From: Diphasiastrum complanatum
Lineage: Eukaryota; Streptophyta; Lycopodiopsida; Lycopodiales; Lycopodiaceae
Assembly: GCA_029204225.1 (NCBI GenBank)
Contig: CM055110.1
Span: 14,886,290 to 14,950,289 of the forward strand
DNA: 64,000 nt
Direction of reading: 5' to 3'
In this document: one piece after another, positions 1 through 11,459 of the stretch
Numbering within the stretch: position 1 is the stretch's first letter
How the letters are laid out: each line of letters begins with the position of its first letter
The notes under the pieces: model-generated
Database searches by the model: none
Told to the model about the DNA's origin: nothing
What the model saw: the letters and a program-made list of their open reading frames with translations, nothing else
Position numbers and translations under genes: made by a program

Positions 1-13
1 TGTAACCACTAAA
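1..13 (-). pseudogene. Continuation of the gypsy RT beyond the copia insertion
   Basis: The minus strand of this stub reads TTTAGTGGTTACA, encoding F-S-G-Y. It continues the LDGFS motif that ends at 6153. The rest of this gypsy element must lie left of the window. Confidence 0.75.
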
Positions 14-693
14 TGTAAAAATTACAGCAAATAAGGATCCTAAAACACTTGAAATGATGAGGGAAACAATAGATTATGATTTTCATAAGATCAGCACAAG
101 TTGAACCATCAAAATCCATCAAAAATCTATGCTTGAACCTCACTAAATGGCCCAAATCCTTGAAGAAGGCTTCACACGTGTGAAAGTACGGCCTCCCACA
201 GTCTGAGTACTGTACACCAGACCTACATTCAATCCTATAATCATTAGTAATCACAAGTACTCAAACAATTATGAACATAGAGAGCAATTGCACCATTATG
301 AGAGAAAAACATGAAATTGCTTGATTGATTTTGGTGAGAATCATCACCTATATATACATGATCCATCACGGTTTTGGGCAGGTATGAGTAGCCCTAAACC
401 TATCCCTAATGCTAATTTTGGTGGATCTTTCATCCCTACCAAGTTAGGGTTGGAATCTTGGAGATCCCTCAACAATGCAAAAATTACCAAAAATAGCTCC
501 TATTTTTCTCCCTTGTATCTAAGCATAATTTGGACTCATTCCAAAGGTTCTAACACTTAGGTCTACTTGAGAACATCCTTATGAATGGAATCCTATGCTA
601 TTTGGCACGTGTGACAAGCCACATCATGACCATCTAACTATTTACAAGTCATATGACCAAAACTAGTCAAGCTAGAATTGTGAATTTTTAACA
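14..693 (-). repeat. 3' LTR of the copia element
   Basis: A 680-bp direct repeat of 5471-6152, with about five single-base or small differences. On the minus strand it begins TGTTAAAAATTC and ends ATTTTTACA, giving TG...CA ends. A TATA-like CTATATATACAT lies at 348-359 (read on minus as ATGTATATATAG), so the element's transcript would start shortly to the left of it. Confidence 0.93.
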
Positions 694-704
694 CTCCTCC
701 TCAC
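694..704 (-). other. Polypurine tract of the copia element
   Basis: The minus strand reads GTGAGGAGGAG immediately before the 3' LTR. This is the expected position and composition for the plus-strand primer of reverse transcription. Confidence 0.85.
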
Positions 705-764
705 TATCTAGCTTGGTTCAATCATTGCTTTACTAATCACTCCAAGTGATGATCTGAACTTCAT

Positions 765-2993
765 AAAAGGTGTCTTTTGAAGTGGTTTAGTAAGTAGATC
801 AGCTACACATTCATTGCTTGGAACATGCTCCAAAACAATCTCCTTGCTTGCACCATTTCTCTCACAAAGTGATGGCATATCTCAAGTGCTTAGATCTTGC
901 ATGGAAGATTGGGTTAGATGCAAGGTGTTGGCTGATATATTGTCATTGTAGATGATTGGTGCCTCCTCTGAATCCATGATCTTTAGTTCCACCAATAATC
1001 TCTTGATCCAAAGTACCTCCTTTGTAGTGGTTGTCAAAGCTTTGTACTCGGCCTCGGTTGAAGATAGAGATATTTTCTTGCTTTTTTGAAAGCCATGAAA
1101 CCACACACCTTCTCCTATGAAAGTTGAATAGGCACTTGTTGATTCCTATCCCTCTTGTCCCCTGCAAAATCTGAATCACTAAATGCATGAAGGTTAATCA
1201 CATCTCCTCTATATAGAATCCCAAAATCCAATGTACCCGAGATGTATCTTAGAATCCTCTTAGCCTTTTTCCAATGGATATTCAATGGCTTTTGCATGGA
1301 TTGGCTCAACCTAAATACACTAAAGCTAAGATCTGGTCTAGTTATAGTGATCCACATTAAGGAACCATAAGTTGCCTAAACAAAGTGATGTCCATGAAGG
1401 ATCTTTCATCATCTTCATTTGGCACTTTTACATCTTGCTCCATTGGTGTGTCACACTTTTGCATACTTCCATCTTAAACTTCTTCAAAAGACTTTGAGCA
1501 TAGTTTACTTGACTTATATAAAGATAAAATTAGACCCTCTAAGTACTTCTATGCCTAAATGAAGTGAAGACACACCCTAGATCTACCTTCTTGAACTATA
1601 GGATAGATACATCTTGATTTTTTCAATACCATCAACACTATTTTCACTAATGATGATGTCTCTACATAAATGAGTAAAAGTACAATACCAACAATCATCA
1701 AACTTATGTAAAGAGTGGATCTTATTCACTTTGGAACAAAAGAAAGTGAAATAAGATAGCAATGTAGTCTTGAATTCCAAGATCTCGAGGCTTGCTTCAA
1801 GCCATAGATGCTTCTTTGGAGATGGGCATACTTTGTTCTCCATTCCAGTGCTTGATGAACCCTTGTGGGGCTGCTCCATATAGATATCCTCTTTCCAAAA
1901 AACCAGTCAAGAAAGCATTAGAGACATCCATTTGACATAGAATTCATCCAGAAATGTGATGCAAGTGCAATGATTAGTCTTATTGTGACCATCTTGGCCA
2001 CGGGGTGCAAAAGTCTTTCCTCATAGTCTATCCCTCTCTCTCGTGAGCAGCAACCTTTTGCAACTAATCTTGCTTTATGTTTGTTAACACTCCCATTTGC
2101 ATTCAACTTAAGCTTGAAGACCCACTTGCATCCTATTACATTCCTTTGAGGTCTCTCAACAAGCAACCAAGTTTCATTCTCAATCAAGGCATCATACTCA
2201 TCCAACATAGCTTTATACCACTCTTTGGAGTTCAATGCATCTTCAACATTAGACGGTTCTTCAAAACTAGATAAAGCATAAGAAGTGGGATGATATACCC
2301 TCAACTTGCTATCCTTTGCCTTGATATGGTGAGCCTTGATGGCTCCACTTTTGCCCTTGAAGATCTCCTTGGTGTGATAGGGTGGGTTTGGTGCTTGCTC
2401 CTCCATGAGCTCCCTCCTCAAAACCAAGATCTTGCTCCTCGGCCATCTTCTTCTTGATTGTTGGAGGCACTTGAGCCTTCTTCAAGCATATCATATGAGT
2501 TCATCAAAGATGACATCCCTTGAAACAACAAATTTGTTCAAGGATGGGAGATAGACTTTTGTAGCCCTTGCTTGAGCTTGCATATCCAAGCATGATCCCT
2601 CTTGTGGAAGATGGATCCCTCCTTGGTTCTTGTTTCCAATGGCACATGCACATAACATATACACCCAAAAACTTTCAAGTGATTAAGATTGGGTTTCTTT
2701 CCATACACATCTCATAAGGAGTTTTGCCTTCAATTGCTTTGCAAGACACCCTATTCATCAAGTAGTTTGCACATACAAGAGACTCACCCAAGCATCTAAT
2801 CTTAAAGCCGTAGAACATTCACATAATGTTCTATTCCTTCTTTCAGCACTCCATTTTGTTGAGGAGTGTAAGGACAAGAAGTCTCTTTCTTGATCCCTTC
2901 CTCCTCACAAAAGGCCTTGAACTCATTGGAGATGAATTCTCCACCATTCACTTCTAAGAATCTTGATGCTATGATTATGATGCTTTTCCACAA
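765..2993 (-). pseudogene. copia pol remainder: integrase C-part, RT and RNase H, multiply frameshifted
   Basis: Pieces of copia pol follow one another in different frames. 2802-2993 holds integrase (GGEFISNEF, CPYTPQQNGV). 1918-2427 is the RT N-terminus (KWVFKLKLNANG, ARLVAKG). 1583-1879 is the RT middle. 882-1357 is the RNase H region (SDSDFAGD, SSTEAEYKAL). The pol C-terminus (DLLTKPL-like) reads to about 765. The RT catalytic motif is visibly broken: at about 1651-1670 the codons for YVDDIII read correctly only if one missing base in the first aspartate codon is allowed for. At least four frame changes separate the blocks. This is defective copia pol, with no alternative product. Confidence 0.88.
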
Positions 2994-3006
2994 ACAACTT
3001 GGATCT

Positions 3007-4659
3007 TTACAAAAGTATCAAATACTTGAGACTTGAAGGAAACACCCAACAATATCTTGAGTAGTCATCAATGAAGGTTAAAAACATGGATGAACCTCCA
3101 TTAGATTTGGTGCTAGCAATGTGCACATCCGAGTGTATGAGTTCAAGAGGATGAGATGACTTTGTGATGGAGTTAGGAAACACCTTCTTATGTGCCTTGG
3201 ATAAGGCACAAGCTTCACAAACCTTGTCTTCCTTCCCAATAGACCTTGGTAGGCCTAAAGCATACTCCTCCTTGATCATAGCCTCCATGGAACCCGAGTT
3301 GACATGTCCAAGTCTTTTGTGCCATAAAGTAAAGGTAGATATCTTGCTCTTCTCGGCCAACATGACAACATTAGTATCCACAAATGCATCCAGCTTATAA
3401 AGTTTGCCAAGTCTAGTGCCCTTAGCCACTATCTTACCCTTCTTCTTGATGAAACATTCATTTGAAGCAAAGTCAACATTGAAACCATTGTCTACCATTT
3501 GGCCAACACTAAGTAGATTCTTTGTTATTGTAGGAATGTACAAAACACCTTCTATGTTGATCTTTTTGGAAGATCCTAAGCAAAGGGGAATGCTACCAAC
3601 TCCTTCAATCTTACAAGCTTCATCATTTGCTGTATAGATAGACTTTATAGGTCCATCATAAGATAAGAGAGAAGAGAAAAACTCCCTTTTACTAGTCATG
3701 TGTGAACTAGCACCCGAGTCAATCCACCAAGGATCTTTTCCTTTGAAGCTTGTTGAAGAAAATATGGACATCATGAGAGAGTCCTCATGTGAACTCTCCT
3801 CCTCCTCCTCTTTGCTCATGTTGGCTTGGCTTTGATCTTGCTTCCTCTTGAAGCATTCCGAGGCATAATGCCCCATCTTGCTACAATAGTAGCACTTCAC
3901 CTTTGATTTGTCCTTCTTGACTTTGGTGGTTGATGGAGATGCCTTTGGGGGTCCTTCTTGATCCTCAAGCTTTGTAGACTTCTTGAATGTTGATCCTTTG
4001 CCTTTGGACTTGCCTTTGTCTTTGGTGAAGAGAGCTTGGTCATCTCCACCTTGGATGGAAAGCCTATCCATCCTCTCTTGCATTTGGCTCCTTCTTGATT
4101 CCTCGGCCATGAGTGTGCCTTGGAGTTCTTCAAGTATGGGTAGCTTACCCATAATTGCATATCCCTGAACCAAATTGTCAAATTCAAAGCTTAGTCCATT
4201 CAATATGAGTTGAACAAGCTCTTCATCCTTGATAGGGTCACCTATAAAGGCTAGCTCTTTGTTCAGTTCCTTTACTCTTAGGACAAAAGTATGTGCACTC
4301 TCTCCTTTCTTTTGATAGCTTCTATAGATTTGATTCTTCAAAGCTAACATTCTAGTTTGGTTCTTGGATTCATAGACCTTTTGCAAAGTCTCCCAAGCAT
4401 CTTGAGCTGAAGTGCAATCTCCTACCTCTCTTAAGAGTTCATTTGCAACATTCATTTTTATGCAATGTAGTGCAACATTGCACCTCTTGATGTATTTGGC
4501 TTTTTCTTGAGGATGAATAGGTTCACCCTCCTTACCATTTACAATTTCCATCAGATCTTGCATGATCATGATAGATTCCATTCTAACTTTCCATATGGAA
4601 TAGTTAGTTTTGTTGAGCCTTTCATTAGTATCCAAAAGATATGCATTTATAGATGCCAT
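3007..4659 (-). CDS. copia Gag-protease-integrase open segment (550 aa, truncated polyprotein)
   Basis: This is the longest open frame of the copia element and starts with ATG at 4659. Residues 1-250 are a copia-type Gag (UBN2-like: NYSIWKVRMES, QDAWETLQKVY). A CCHC zinc knuckle follows at about residue 255 (CYYCSKMGHYASEC). The aspartic protease motif DSGASSHM is at about 313. The GAG-pre-integrase segment contains HKRLGHVN at about 448. The integrase core begins at about 510 (FIDDYSRYCWVF). The frame then runs out through a frameshift near 3040, so later integrase, RT and RNase H are not translated with it. A complete copia polyprotein would be about 1300 residues. The 5' leader 4660-5457 is noncoding. 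Confidence 0.9.
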   Translation of the reverse strand: MASINAYLLDTNERLNKTNYSIWKVRMESIMIMQDLMEIVNGKEGEPIHPQEKAKYIKRCNVALHCIKMNVANELLREVGDCTSAQDAWETLQKVYESKNQTRMLALKNQIYRSYQKKGESAHTFVLRVKELNKELAFIGDPIKDEELVQLILNGLSFEFDNLVQGYAIMGKLPILEELQGTLMAEESRRSQMQERMDRLSIQGGDDQALFTKDKGKSKGKGSTFKKSTKLEDQEGPPKASPSTTKVKKDKSKVKCYYCSKMGHYASECFKRKQDQSQANMSKEEEEESSHEDSLMMSIFSSTSFKGKDPWWIDSGASSHMTSKREFFSSLLSYDGPIKSIYTANDEACKIEGVGSIPLCLGSSKKINIEGVLYIPTITKNLLSVGQMVDNGFNVDFASNECFIKKKGKIVAKGTRLGKLYKLDAFVDTNVVMLAEKSKISTFTLWHKRLGHVNSGSMEAMIKEEYALGLPRSIGKEDKVCEACALSKAHKKVFPNSITKSSHPLELIHSDVHIASTKSNGGSSMFLTFIDDYSRYCWVFPSSLKYLILL

Positions 4660-5457
4660 CTAGTCTCCTAATCAAGGACTTGACACAAATGAAGGTTACT
4701 TCTATTGATTTGATTGAAGGTCTACCTTATCCCACTTCTTAGGGACCTAAAAAGATCAGTAATAGACTTCCTATAAAGATCTAAGAATGATCTATAACAA
4801 AATCAAATCATAGAATACTAGAAACAATGCACTTGCTTGATTGAAGTAGACAATACTAGTAGAATTGCCCCTCTTTCTATAAAGAACATTAAAGCTTCCA
4901 AATGATCTGATAAAGAGTGAATTTCAGCAACCTAATATACTTCCAAAATCACTTGTAAAAGATCTAAATGGAACTTAATGAGGATGCAACATAATCTACT
5001 ATCCAATCACAAGCAAAAAATGATCAAAATTGATGAAAAATTGATCTAATTTGGTGCATAAGTCAAGCAATGGTTGGACTGAACCTAAATCACTTTAGGA
5101 GGTGCCTACTACACCTTAGAACAGCCTTGAAGAGTCCCCAAAACTCTGATCTTTCCTCTCCTTGAATGCTAGAAAGCCTTCTCTATGAAATCACCTCCAA
5201 AACTCGCTTAGAAATCAATGCTTGGAGCAAGCAAAACTTGCTATCTTGGTAATGTGAATTGAATTCAACTTTGCCTCTGGTTTTAGACACCTAAACACCT
5301 GCAAATGAAGTCACACAACACCAATCTCCAATGTATTTGACTCACTTTGAGTTCTAGAATCAATACTAGATGCTAAGATCCAATCTACACAAGATTTAGA
5401 TCAAAAATTGTGATAAAATTGAATGCAAACCAAGGATTTAGCTCATTTCAGCCTTTA
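4660..5457 (-). other. copia 5' leader (untranslated)
   Basis: About 800 bases lie between the primer binding site and the Gag start. They are AT-rich with no sustained open frame. I see no further gene in this stretch. Confidence 0.7.
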
Positions 5458-5470
5458 GGCTCTGATACCA
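5458..5470 (-). other. Primer binding site, initiator tRNA-Met type
   Basis: The minus strand reads TGGTATCAGAGCC directly next to the 5' LTR. This is complementary to the 3' end of initiator methionine tRNA, the standard primer of plant copia elements. Confidence 0.92.
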
Positions 5471-6152
5471 TGTAAAAATTACAGCAAATAAGGATCCTAA
5501 AACACTTGAAATGATGAGGGAAACAATAGATTATGATTTCATAAGATTAGCACAAGTTGAACCATCAAAATCCATCAAAAATCTATGCTTGAACCTCACT
5601 AAATGGCCCAAATCCTTGAAGAAGGCTTCACACGTGTGAAAGTACGGCCTCCCACAGTCTGAGTACTGTACACCAGACCTACATTCAATCCTATAATCAT
5701 TAGTAATCACAAGTACTCAAACAATTATGAACATAGAGAGCAATTGCACCATTATGAGAGAAAAAACATGAAATTGCTTGATTGATTTTGGTGAGATATC
5801 ATCACCTATATATACATGATCCATCACGGTTTTGGGCAGGTATGAGTAGCCCTAAACCTATCCCTAATGCTAATTTTGGTGGATCTTTCATCCCTACCAA
5901 GTTAGGGTTGGAATCTTGGAGATCCCTCAACAATGCAAAAATTACCAAAAATAGCTCCTATTTTTTCTCCCTTGTATCTAAGCATAATTTGGACTCATTC
6001 CAAAGGTTCTAACACTTAGGTCTACTTGAGAACATCCTTATGAATGGAATCCTATGCTATTTGGCACGTGTGACAAGCCACATCATGACCATCTAACTAT
6101 TTACAAGTCATATGACCAAAACTAGTCAAGCTAGAATTGTGAATTTTTAACA
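5471..6152 (-). repeat. 5' LTR of the copia element
   Basis: A 682-bp direct repeat of 14-693. The differences seen are short: one T in a T-run, one A in an A-run, a TAT/AT change near 5800 and one T near 5965. The high identity points to a recent insertion. Confidence 0.93.
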
Positions 6153-8199
6153 CTGAATCCATCCAGAAAACTATAAGCTTCCGCTCCAGCAAGGCGATCC
6201 AAAATGCTTTCAGTAAAAGGTAACGAAAAGTGATCCTTCCGCGTCACTTTGTTCAACGCCTTGAGATTCACACAGATTCTTAATTTCCCATTCTTCTTAG
6301 GAACAATGACAATCAGTGAGATCCATTCGGTATGTTCAATCTCATAAATGAAATCGGCGTCAAGCAATTTCTGAAGTTCTTTCTTTATCAGATTTGCAAC
6401 ATTAGGAATACAACGATAGAACTTTGTAACCTTTGGAACAGAATTAGGTACTAAATGTATGGTATGTTCAATAACTGATGTCGAAATACCTTTCAGATCT
6501 TGATAGTCCATGCAAAGCAATTTTCATACTTAATAAGTAACATGCGGAGTGCTTGATACTGTTCAGGATTATGTTGTGATCCAACTTGTACAATCTTATC
6601 CGGTTCTCCTGGTTCAGCAAGGTTCATTGGCTGTGTCTTAGCTGGGCCATCGTAAACATCTTTCGAGTCTGGCACGTGTTCTTCAGGTTCACGATGTGCT
6701 TTAGGTAACATAATAACCACATCATCCAATGTATAACAATTAAAATGCTCGGGCATATCATGCTGGACTACATCTGCTTGTTCTTTTTCGAAATCGATCG
6801 TGGAGGTGAATTCGGACTTGTAGAATCATCCGCAACTTTCCCTTTGTCTTTATCCAGTAAGGGTGGCACATTCCCTGAATCAGTCTTTTGAGGAGGATTT
6901 TCCCATTTCAGGATCATATTATAATGTTGCTTGGCTTGTTTCTTCGTCATTGACCCTGTGATCGTGTCTTCCTTCAATATAACTGCTTTGGGTGGCTTTA
7001 TTGTTGGTTCATCAGAAACATTACGCACTCCAAATCTGGTCGGATCTATATGATTTAGAATCTGCTCATCCGTAAGTTCTGCATTGTCATCATAAGTCAA
7101 GGCATGACTCACAGTATGAGCTCATCTTCAATCGGATCTGGTATAGGTTCCATTGATATCCAAGCTACATTTAGCACATTCAATGGAAAAGTGATTGGTG
7201 TATCCAAAGTTCGATCTAATAATGAAATCTCGTTCAAATCTGACTGATTATCTTGTTGACACATATATCCTGCTGTACAATCAATCGTTGCAAGAGCTTC
7301 ATTCCAGTATAGTATCCATTTGAGAATCATAATGAGCTCCCAAATTTTTCTTTGGTCGGTCACAAGTATGATCCATTGTTGATGAGTTATCATTCTCTTT
7401 TTGAACCACTGGTTTGATAGTCCAAGTTGTAGGGTCAACTTTGACTACACGTTTACGATTTTCAAAAATAATTTTTCCGGTACCCCAGTTATGAATTACT
7501 TGCGCAACTCGTAACCATGGACGTCCAAATAGGACTCGATAGACATTTGGTGCTTCTGGTAAGTCCATTACTATGAAAGTAATGACAAATTGTACTCCCG
7601 CAATTCTGACAGGTATATCTTTAACCATTCCTCACGGACGAACTGTCGTTTCATTAGCTAGCTTAATGGCAAAAGTCGCAGACTTGATCTTTGTAAGGTC
7701 CCATTTTGCACATAACTTTGTAGAGATCAGGTTAACTCCTGAACTACCATCTATCATAGCTGTTTCCTTAGAAAATTGTCTATGCTGTATCGGCAGAGTC
7801 AGATTTTTTTGTTCACTTTCCCAAGTGGCTCCGACATGGAGTACTTCATTAGATTCTTCAAATCTCGCACAAAAAAGTGGCTCTTGATGGACTTCTGGTT
7901 TAGCTTGAGCTAACTTTTGCGCTAAGACTTCTTTTGCTTTTGGCACCAACTTCAGGAACTCTCCCAATGAAATATTGATCTTGCTAGACAAAATATTCAT
8001 GAGTAGTTTGCGGCGTTTCCGGTTCAGTCATCTTGAAGGGTTCTTCATGATGATGCAAACGATCATTCATACCTGTACTTGAATTTCTTGGTGGCTGCAA
8101 TGGTGAAGAATGAACTTCGACTATTGCTTTAGCAACTTCAAGCTCATCTTCTTCTTGCAGATGTTTAATCCATTGCCTCATATCCTCGTTTTTCTGCAT
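6153..8199 (-). pseudogene. Ty3/gypsy-like gag-protease-RT remnant, split by the copia insertion
   Basis: Read leftward on the minus strand: gag-like sequence (7984-8199), a retropepsin segment with DGSSGVNLIS (7632-8000), a continuation with FGRPWLR (7299-7628), a linker (6768-7438), then RT (6153-6520) with VPKKNGKLRICVNLKALN and AYSFLDGFS. RT ends abruptly at the copia insertion. Bases 1-13 on the other side encode FSGY, the next residues of the same RT motif. Defects include a CGA-to-TGA type stop at 7632-7634 between the protease pieces and several frame changes. It is an old, inactive copy in the same orientation as the copia element. Confidence 0.85.
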
Positions 8200-9165
8200 G
8201 AAGATTAGAATAGACTCCAGATGATATTGGTATATCAGTTAATGGTATAGAATCAGTAGGTACTAGATTCGCTACTGGTTCTTTCTGCTTCTGTGCTCTG
8301 GTGACCACCATCAAGGGTACACAATTCAATCAATCGACTTCTCAAAGAATGAAAAATGTCTCAGAATCCAAATCAGAATGCATCAGATTTGACCCAAATT
8401 TTGACAGAGACTTGATCTGGAAAATCAGAACCTAAAAATAGTACTGGCGAAGGTTCCCTAGGTGAAGATTGGCTCGGCGAAGGTTCAGCAGTGCTATTTT
8501 GAAAAAAAACTCTCTAATCAATTTTTCTGACAATTTCTAGGAAAATAACCTTCGCTGACCTCTTAGATGCAAGATCTGACACAGATAAAACTAGGGTAAA
8601 CCCGACGAAGGTTTCTGACATAAAAAAACACAGTTTCTGTAGTTTGGCGAGAGTAAAAATCAAGATTTTCTACGATCCGGACAAGAAGAATCTTTGTCGA
8701 ACTCAAAAATAGTATTTTACTATAAATAGAAAGTTCTGGAAATTTGACGAAGGTTTTGACGAAGGATCAAGAGTAATACTAGTATTTTTGCAAAAAAGTG
8801 ACTTTTTTGACAAAAATATGGCAATATGACAAATGATCCTCTGAAAACCCTTCTATTTTTAGTATTATTGGCAGTAGATAGATCCGAATTACATCTATGC
8901 ATAGTGAATCAAGCGAAGGTTCTTTTTCTGTATTTTTTTTTTTGATAATTTTTTGGTGTTTTTTGACAATTTTTCTGATGTTTCTGAAAATCTGCTGGGA
9001 ATTAATCTTCGCCCTTCAGACTAAAGTATCTGTGATCAAAACCAAATGTGTCTGCAACTCGATGAAGGTTTTCTTAAAGAGGGCAAAAAGTTATTAGCTC
9101 TGATGACGATTTTTGTCTCTTTTTGACCAAAATCTGGCAGATTTGACCGATTTTTGTTCCAAATC
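8200..9165 (-). repeat. Gypsy leader or LTR-like region with repeated GCGAAGGTT motifs
   Basis: No open frame. From about 8450 the motif GGCGAAGGTT, or its reverse complement AACCTTCGCC, recurs in exact or one-to-two-base variant form about nine times. The same sequence type, with shared flanking words (TCTTCGCCCTTCAG, GTTATTAGCTCTGATGA), occurs at 37260-39660 next to another fragment of this gypsy family. It therefore belongs to the element, probably its LTR or untranslated leader. Confidence 0.6.
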
Positions 9166-9179
9166 CCTCTCACTCATTA

Positions 9180-9566
9180 ACTAGAGTTAGGATTGCCTTG
9201 GGATCCGCAAACCCTCGAACATGTATATATAGTTGATGATCTCTCACCAAAGTCAATCAAGCAAATTCATGATTTTCTTCTCATATTGGTACATTTGCTC
9301 TCTATGTTCATAATTCTTTGTGTACTTGTGATTTCTAATCATTGTAGGATTGAATGTGGGTCGGGTGTATAGTGCTCAGACTATGGGAGTTCGTACATTC
9401 ACACGTGTGAAGGCTTCTTCAAGGATTTGGGCCATTTAGTGAGGTCAAGCATAGATTTTTGATGGATTCTGATGGTGCAACTTGTGTTAACATAATGGAA
9501 CCATAATCTATTGTTTTCCTCATCATTTCAAGTGTTTTAGGATCACTTTCTGCTGTAATTTTCACA
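9180..9566 (+). repeat. Diverged copia LTR fragment, inverted relative to 14-693
   Basis: From about 9215 to 9566 the plus strand closely matches the reverse complement of the copia LTR. It includes the TATATATAG block, CTCTATGTTCATAATT, TTCACACGTGTGAAGGCTTC and the terminal TGCTGTAATTTT. Divergence is clearly greater than between the two intact LTRs, so this is an older relative. No primer binding site follows it. Confidence 0.8.
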
Positions 9567-9579
9567 TTTATGAACATTG

Positions 9580-9840
9580 CAGAATTAAACCTTGAGTAGT
9601 CATCTATGAAGGTGATAAAGTAAAGGGAACCACCATGGGATGGTGCTTGCATAGGACCACATAAATCACTATGTATGAGCTCAAGAACATCTCTGGATCT
9701 AATACATTGACCTTTGGTGATTTTCTTCTAGAGTGCTTGGCTGAAATGCAAGATTCGCATACAAAAGGATTCAAAAGATGATGTGGGATAGACCAGCTGC
9801 GTTGATCATTAAATAATATAACACATATATCTTGAGACAC
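9580..9840 (-). pseudogene. copia integrase fragment
   Basis: Two overlapping minus-strand frames give copia pre-integrase and integrase sense: CESCISAKHSRRKSPK at about 9700-9770 and GGSLYFITFIDDYSRF at about 9600-9640. Only some 250 bases survive. It lies directly against an LTR fragment of opposite orientation, so this is a rearranged remnant. Confidence 0.75.
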
Positions 9841-10100
9841 TTATAATTTATAAATCTAGTTTTTTTAAAGTGAGCAAGAACATCACGATTTCGTGACCTC
9901 CTAAAAGCCTTTTTTGATATTGAATACCATTTTAATTTAGAGATGGGGCTTGGGTCCCGTATTAAATATTATTTAGTGTGAGGCCTAAAAGGCCATTTCA
10001 AAGCTTAGGACCCATTTAAAGGCTAGGCCTTCTATTAAGGGTATTACTTGAGAGGATGTCTATTGCGCCGTTTGGAACCCCTACCTCTTGGAGAGGCTAT
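9841..10100. other. Unannotated intergenic stretch
   Basis: AT-rich sequence between the retrotransposon remnants and the microsatellite cluster. I see no gene or repeat here. Confidence 0.5.
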
Positions 10101-10104
10101 GCAC

Positions 10105-10149
10105 ACTCTCTCTCTCTCTCTCTCTCTCATGCGCGCACGCACGCGCGCG

Positions 10150-10182
<33 letters not shown>
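10105..10182. repeat. Compound microsatellite (CT)n-(GC)n-(AC)n
   Basis: A CT run (about 10105-10128) passes into GC dinucleotides (about 10131-10158) and then AC dinucleotides (to 10182). The alternating purine-pyrimidine GC/AC part is a Z-DNA-prone sequence. Long frames through it are artefacts of the repeat. Confidence 0.95.
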
Positions 10183-10242
10183 TCCCACTGCATCTTTTTA
10201 ATATCATCACTATCTATCTATGTGTGTACAATGGTTTATTTG

Positions 10243-10243
<1 letters not shown>

Positions 10244-10274
<31 letters not shown>
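10244..10274. repeat. (GT)n microsatellite
   Basis: An uninterrupted GT dinucleotide run, about 15 units. Confidence 0.95.
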
Positions 10275-10275
<1 letters not shown>

Positions 10276-10541
10276 CTCTATTGAAGTCATTTGTTTTTGT
10301 AGATCTCATGGAGTTGACATCATTGTTTTTTTGCAGGTCTTGCAACTTCCATTCTAGTCAACATGGTTTTTTTATTTGCAAATTATGGACGGTTACTTTC
10401 TAGTGTTCGTTTTATTTGGTATGGTTGGTTTATGGAGAACTCTTGCAACTGGCATTCTTGTCATTACTTTAAAGACGATGATAAGGACTTCAAAGTTGTT
10501 GTAGCTTACATCTTTATTGCAGAAATCAATTTTGTTTTATG

Positions 10542-10544
<3 letters not shown>

Positions 10545-10610
<66 letters not shown>
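10545..10610. repeat. (TC)n microsatellite
   Basis: About 33 uninterrupted TC units. No LINE 3' end is visible beside it, unlike several TC tracts later in the window. Confidence 0.95.
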
Positions 10611-10614
<4 letters not shown>

Positions 10615-11451
10615 GCATACTATTTATCGTAGCAGGCCGTTCAGATTCTATCTTTTAAGTCAACAAAGTGTGAGTAACAAACAGGTAGCTATAGAATCAC
10701 ACAATTACTTTTTGGGGTCCTATATCGTGCAATATAATATAGACACCAAAAAGGAGCAAAAAATTTGGCCAATGACAATTAAGATTATTGCCTTTTGAGA
10801 TACAAAATTCTTGAGCTCTATTGGATGAAAATGATTGAGATAGAAACTTTTGCAAGGGTAAACTTTTTGCATATTGGAAACCATGGCCAATGAATTTTGT
10901 TTTATTTCTTTGTATATTTTAAATATCCCTGGCAATATTTTAATAATGAAATGTCACTTCAACTGCTACAACACCATACAATCAAACTCACTTTCAAATG
11001 CCATAACACTATAAAAATTACCATGAAATAAATGATAAAAAACTTCCACAAAGAAAAGTGATAACAAGTGCCCTAAAATTACTTAGTAAGAGATAACCAT
11101 TTTTTAAAAAATAAAAAGAAAAGAAAATAAGTCCTGTATAGCTTGGCCGCAAATACCCAGTGAATTATATAACGCCTTCATGCTTGGATTTTGTCTTGAA
11201 TGTTCAGATCTTGACACGTTTTTATAATAAACCATTGAAAATAATCCAAGTGGTATGTATGCCACATGGCAAAAATCAAAGTGATTGGGTGAGCCGTTAA
11301 GCACCATGTGTCTAGAGGCTCTAATGTCTTCAAGCCAAATAAGTCTCTATATGTGGGTTTGCATGGAGCTAGTTATTCGGATCTGTGATCCCCTCTTGCT
11401 CTATGGAAAGTCTTGTATGTCAGTTTCGGCGACTTTTTTTTACTTCCCAAC
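10611..11451. other. Unannotated intergenic stretch
   Basis: AT-rich noncoding sequence between the TC microsatellite and the hAT-like MITE. Only short chance frames are present. Confidence 0.5.
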
Positions 11452-11459
11452 CTATAAAC

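Larger units (their letters stand above)
14..6152 (-). mobile_element. Ty1/copia LTR retrotransposon, full-length but defective
   Basis: Two near-identical LTRs (14-693 and 5471-6152) enclose a copia-order gag-protease-integrase-RT-RNase H region read on the minus strand. The 5' LTR is the right-hand one. It is followed (reading leftward) by a 13-nt primer binding site complementary to initiator tRNA-Met. A purine-rich tract lies directly inside the left LTR. The flanks are CTAAA (9-13) and CTGAA (6153-6157), a 5-bp target duplication with one difference. Gag to early integrase is open, while the rest of pol is frameshifted, so this copy cannot encode its own polyprotein. The element interrupts a gypsy-like reverse transcriptase: coding sense resumes exactly across the two flanks. 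Confidence 0.95.

Noticed and set aside
10048-10800. Overlapping frames of 80-115 codons across the CT/GC/AC/GT repeats
   Set aside because: They are translations of dinucleotide repeats (SLSLSL, HTHTHT, VCVCVC) and have no coding signal outside them.
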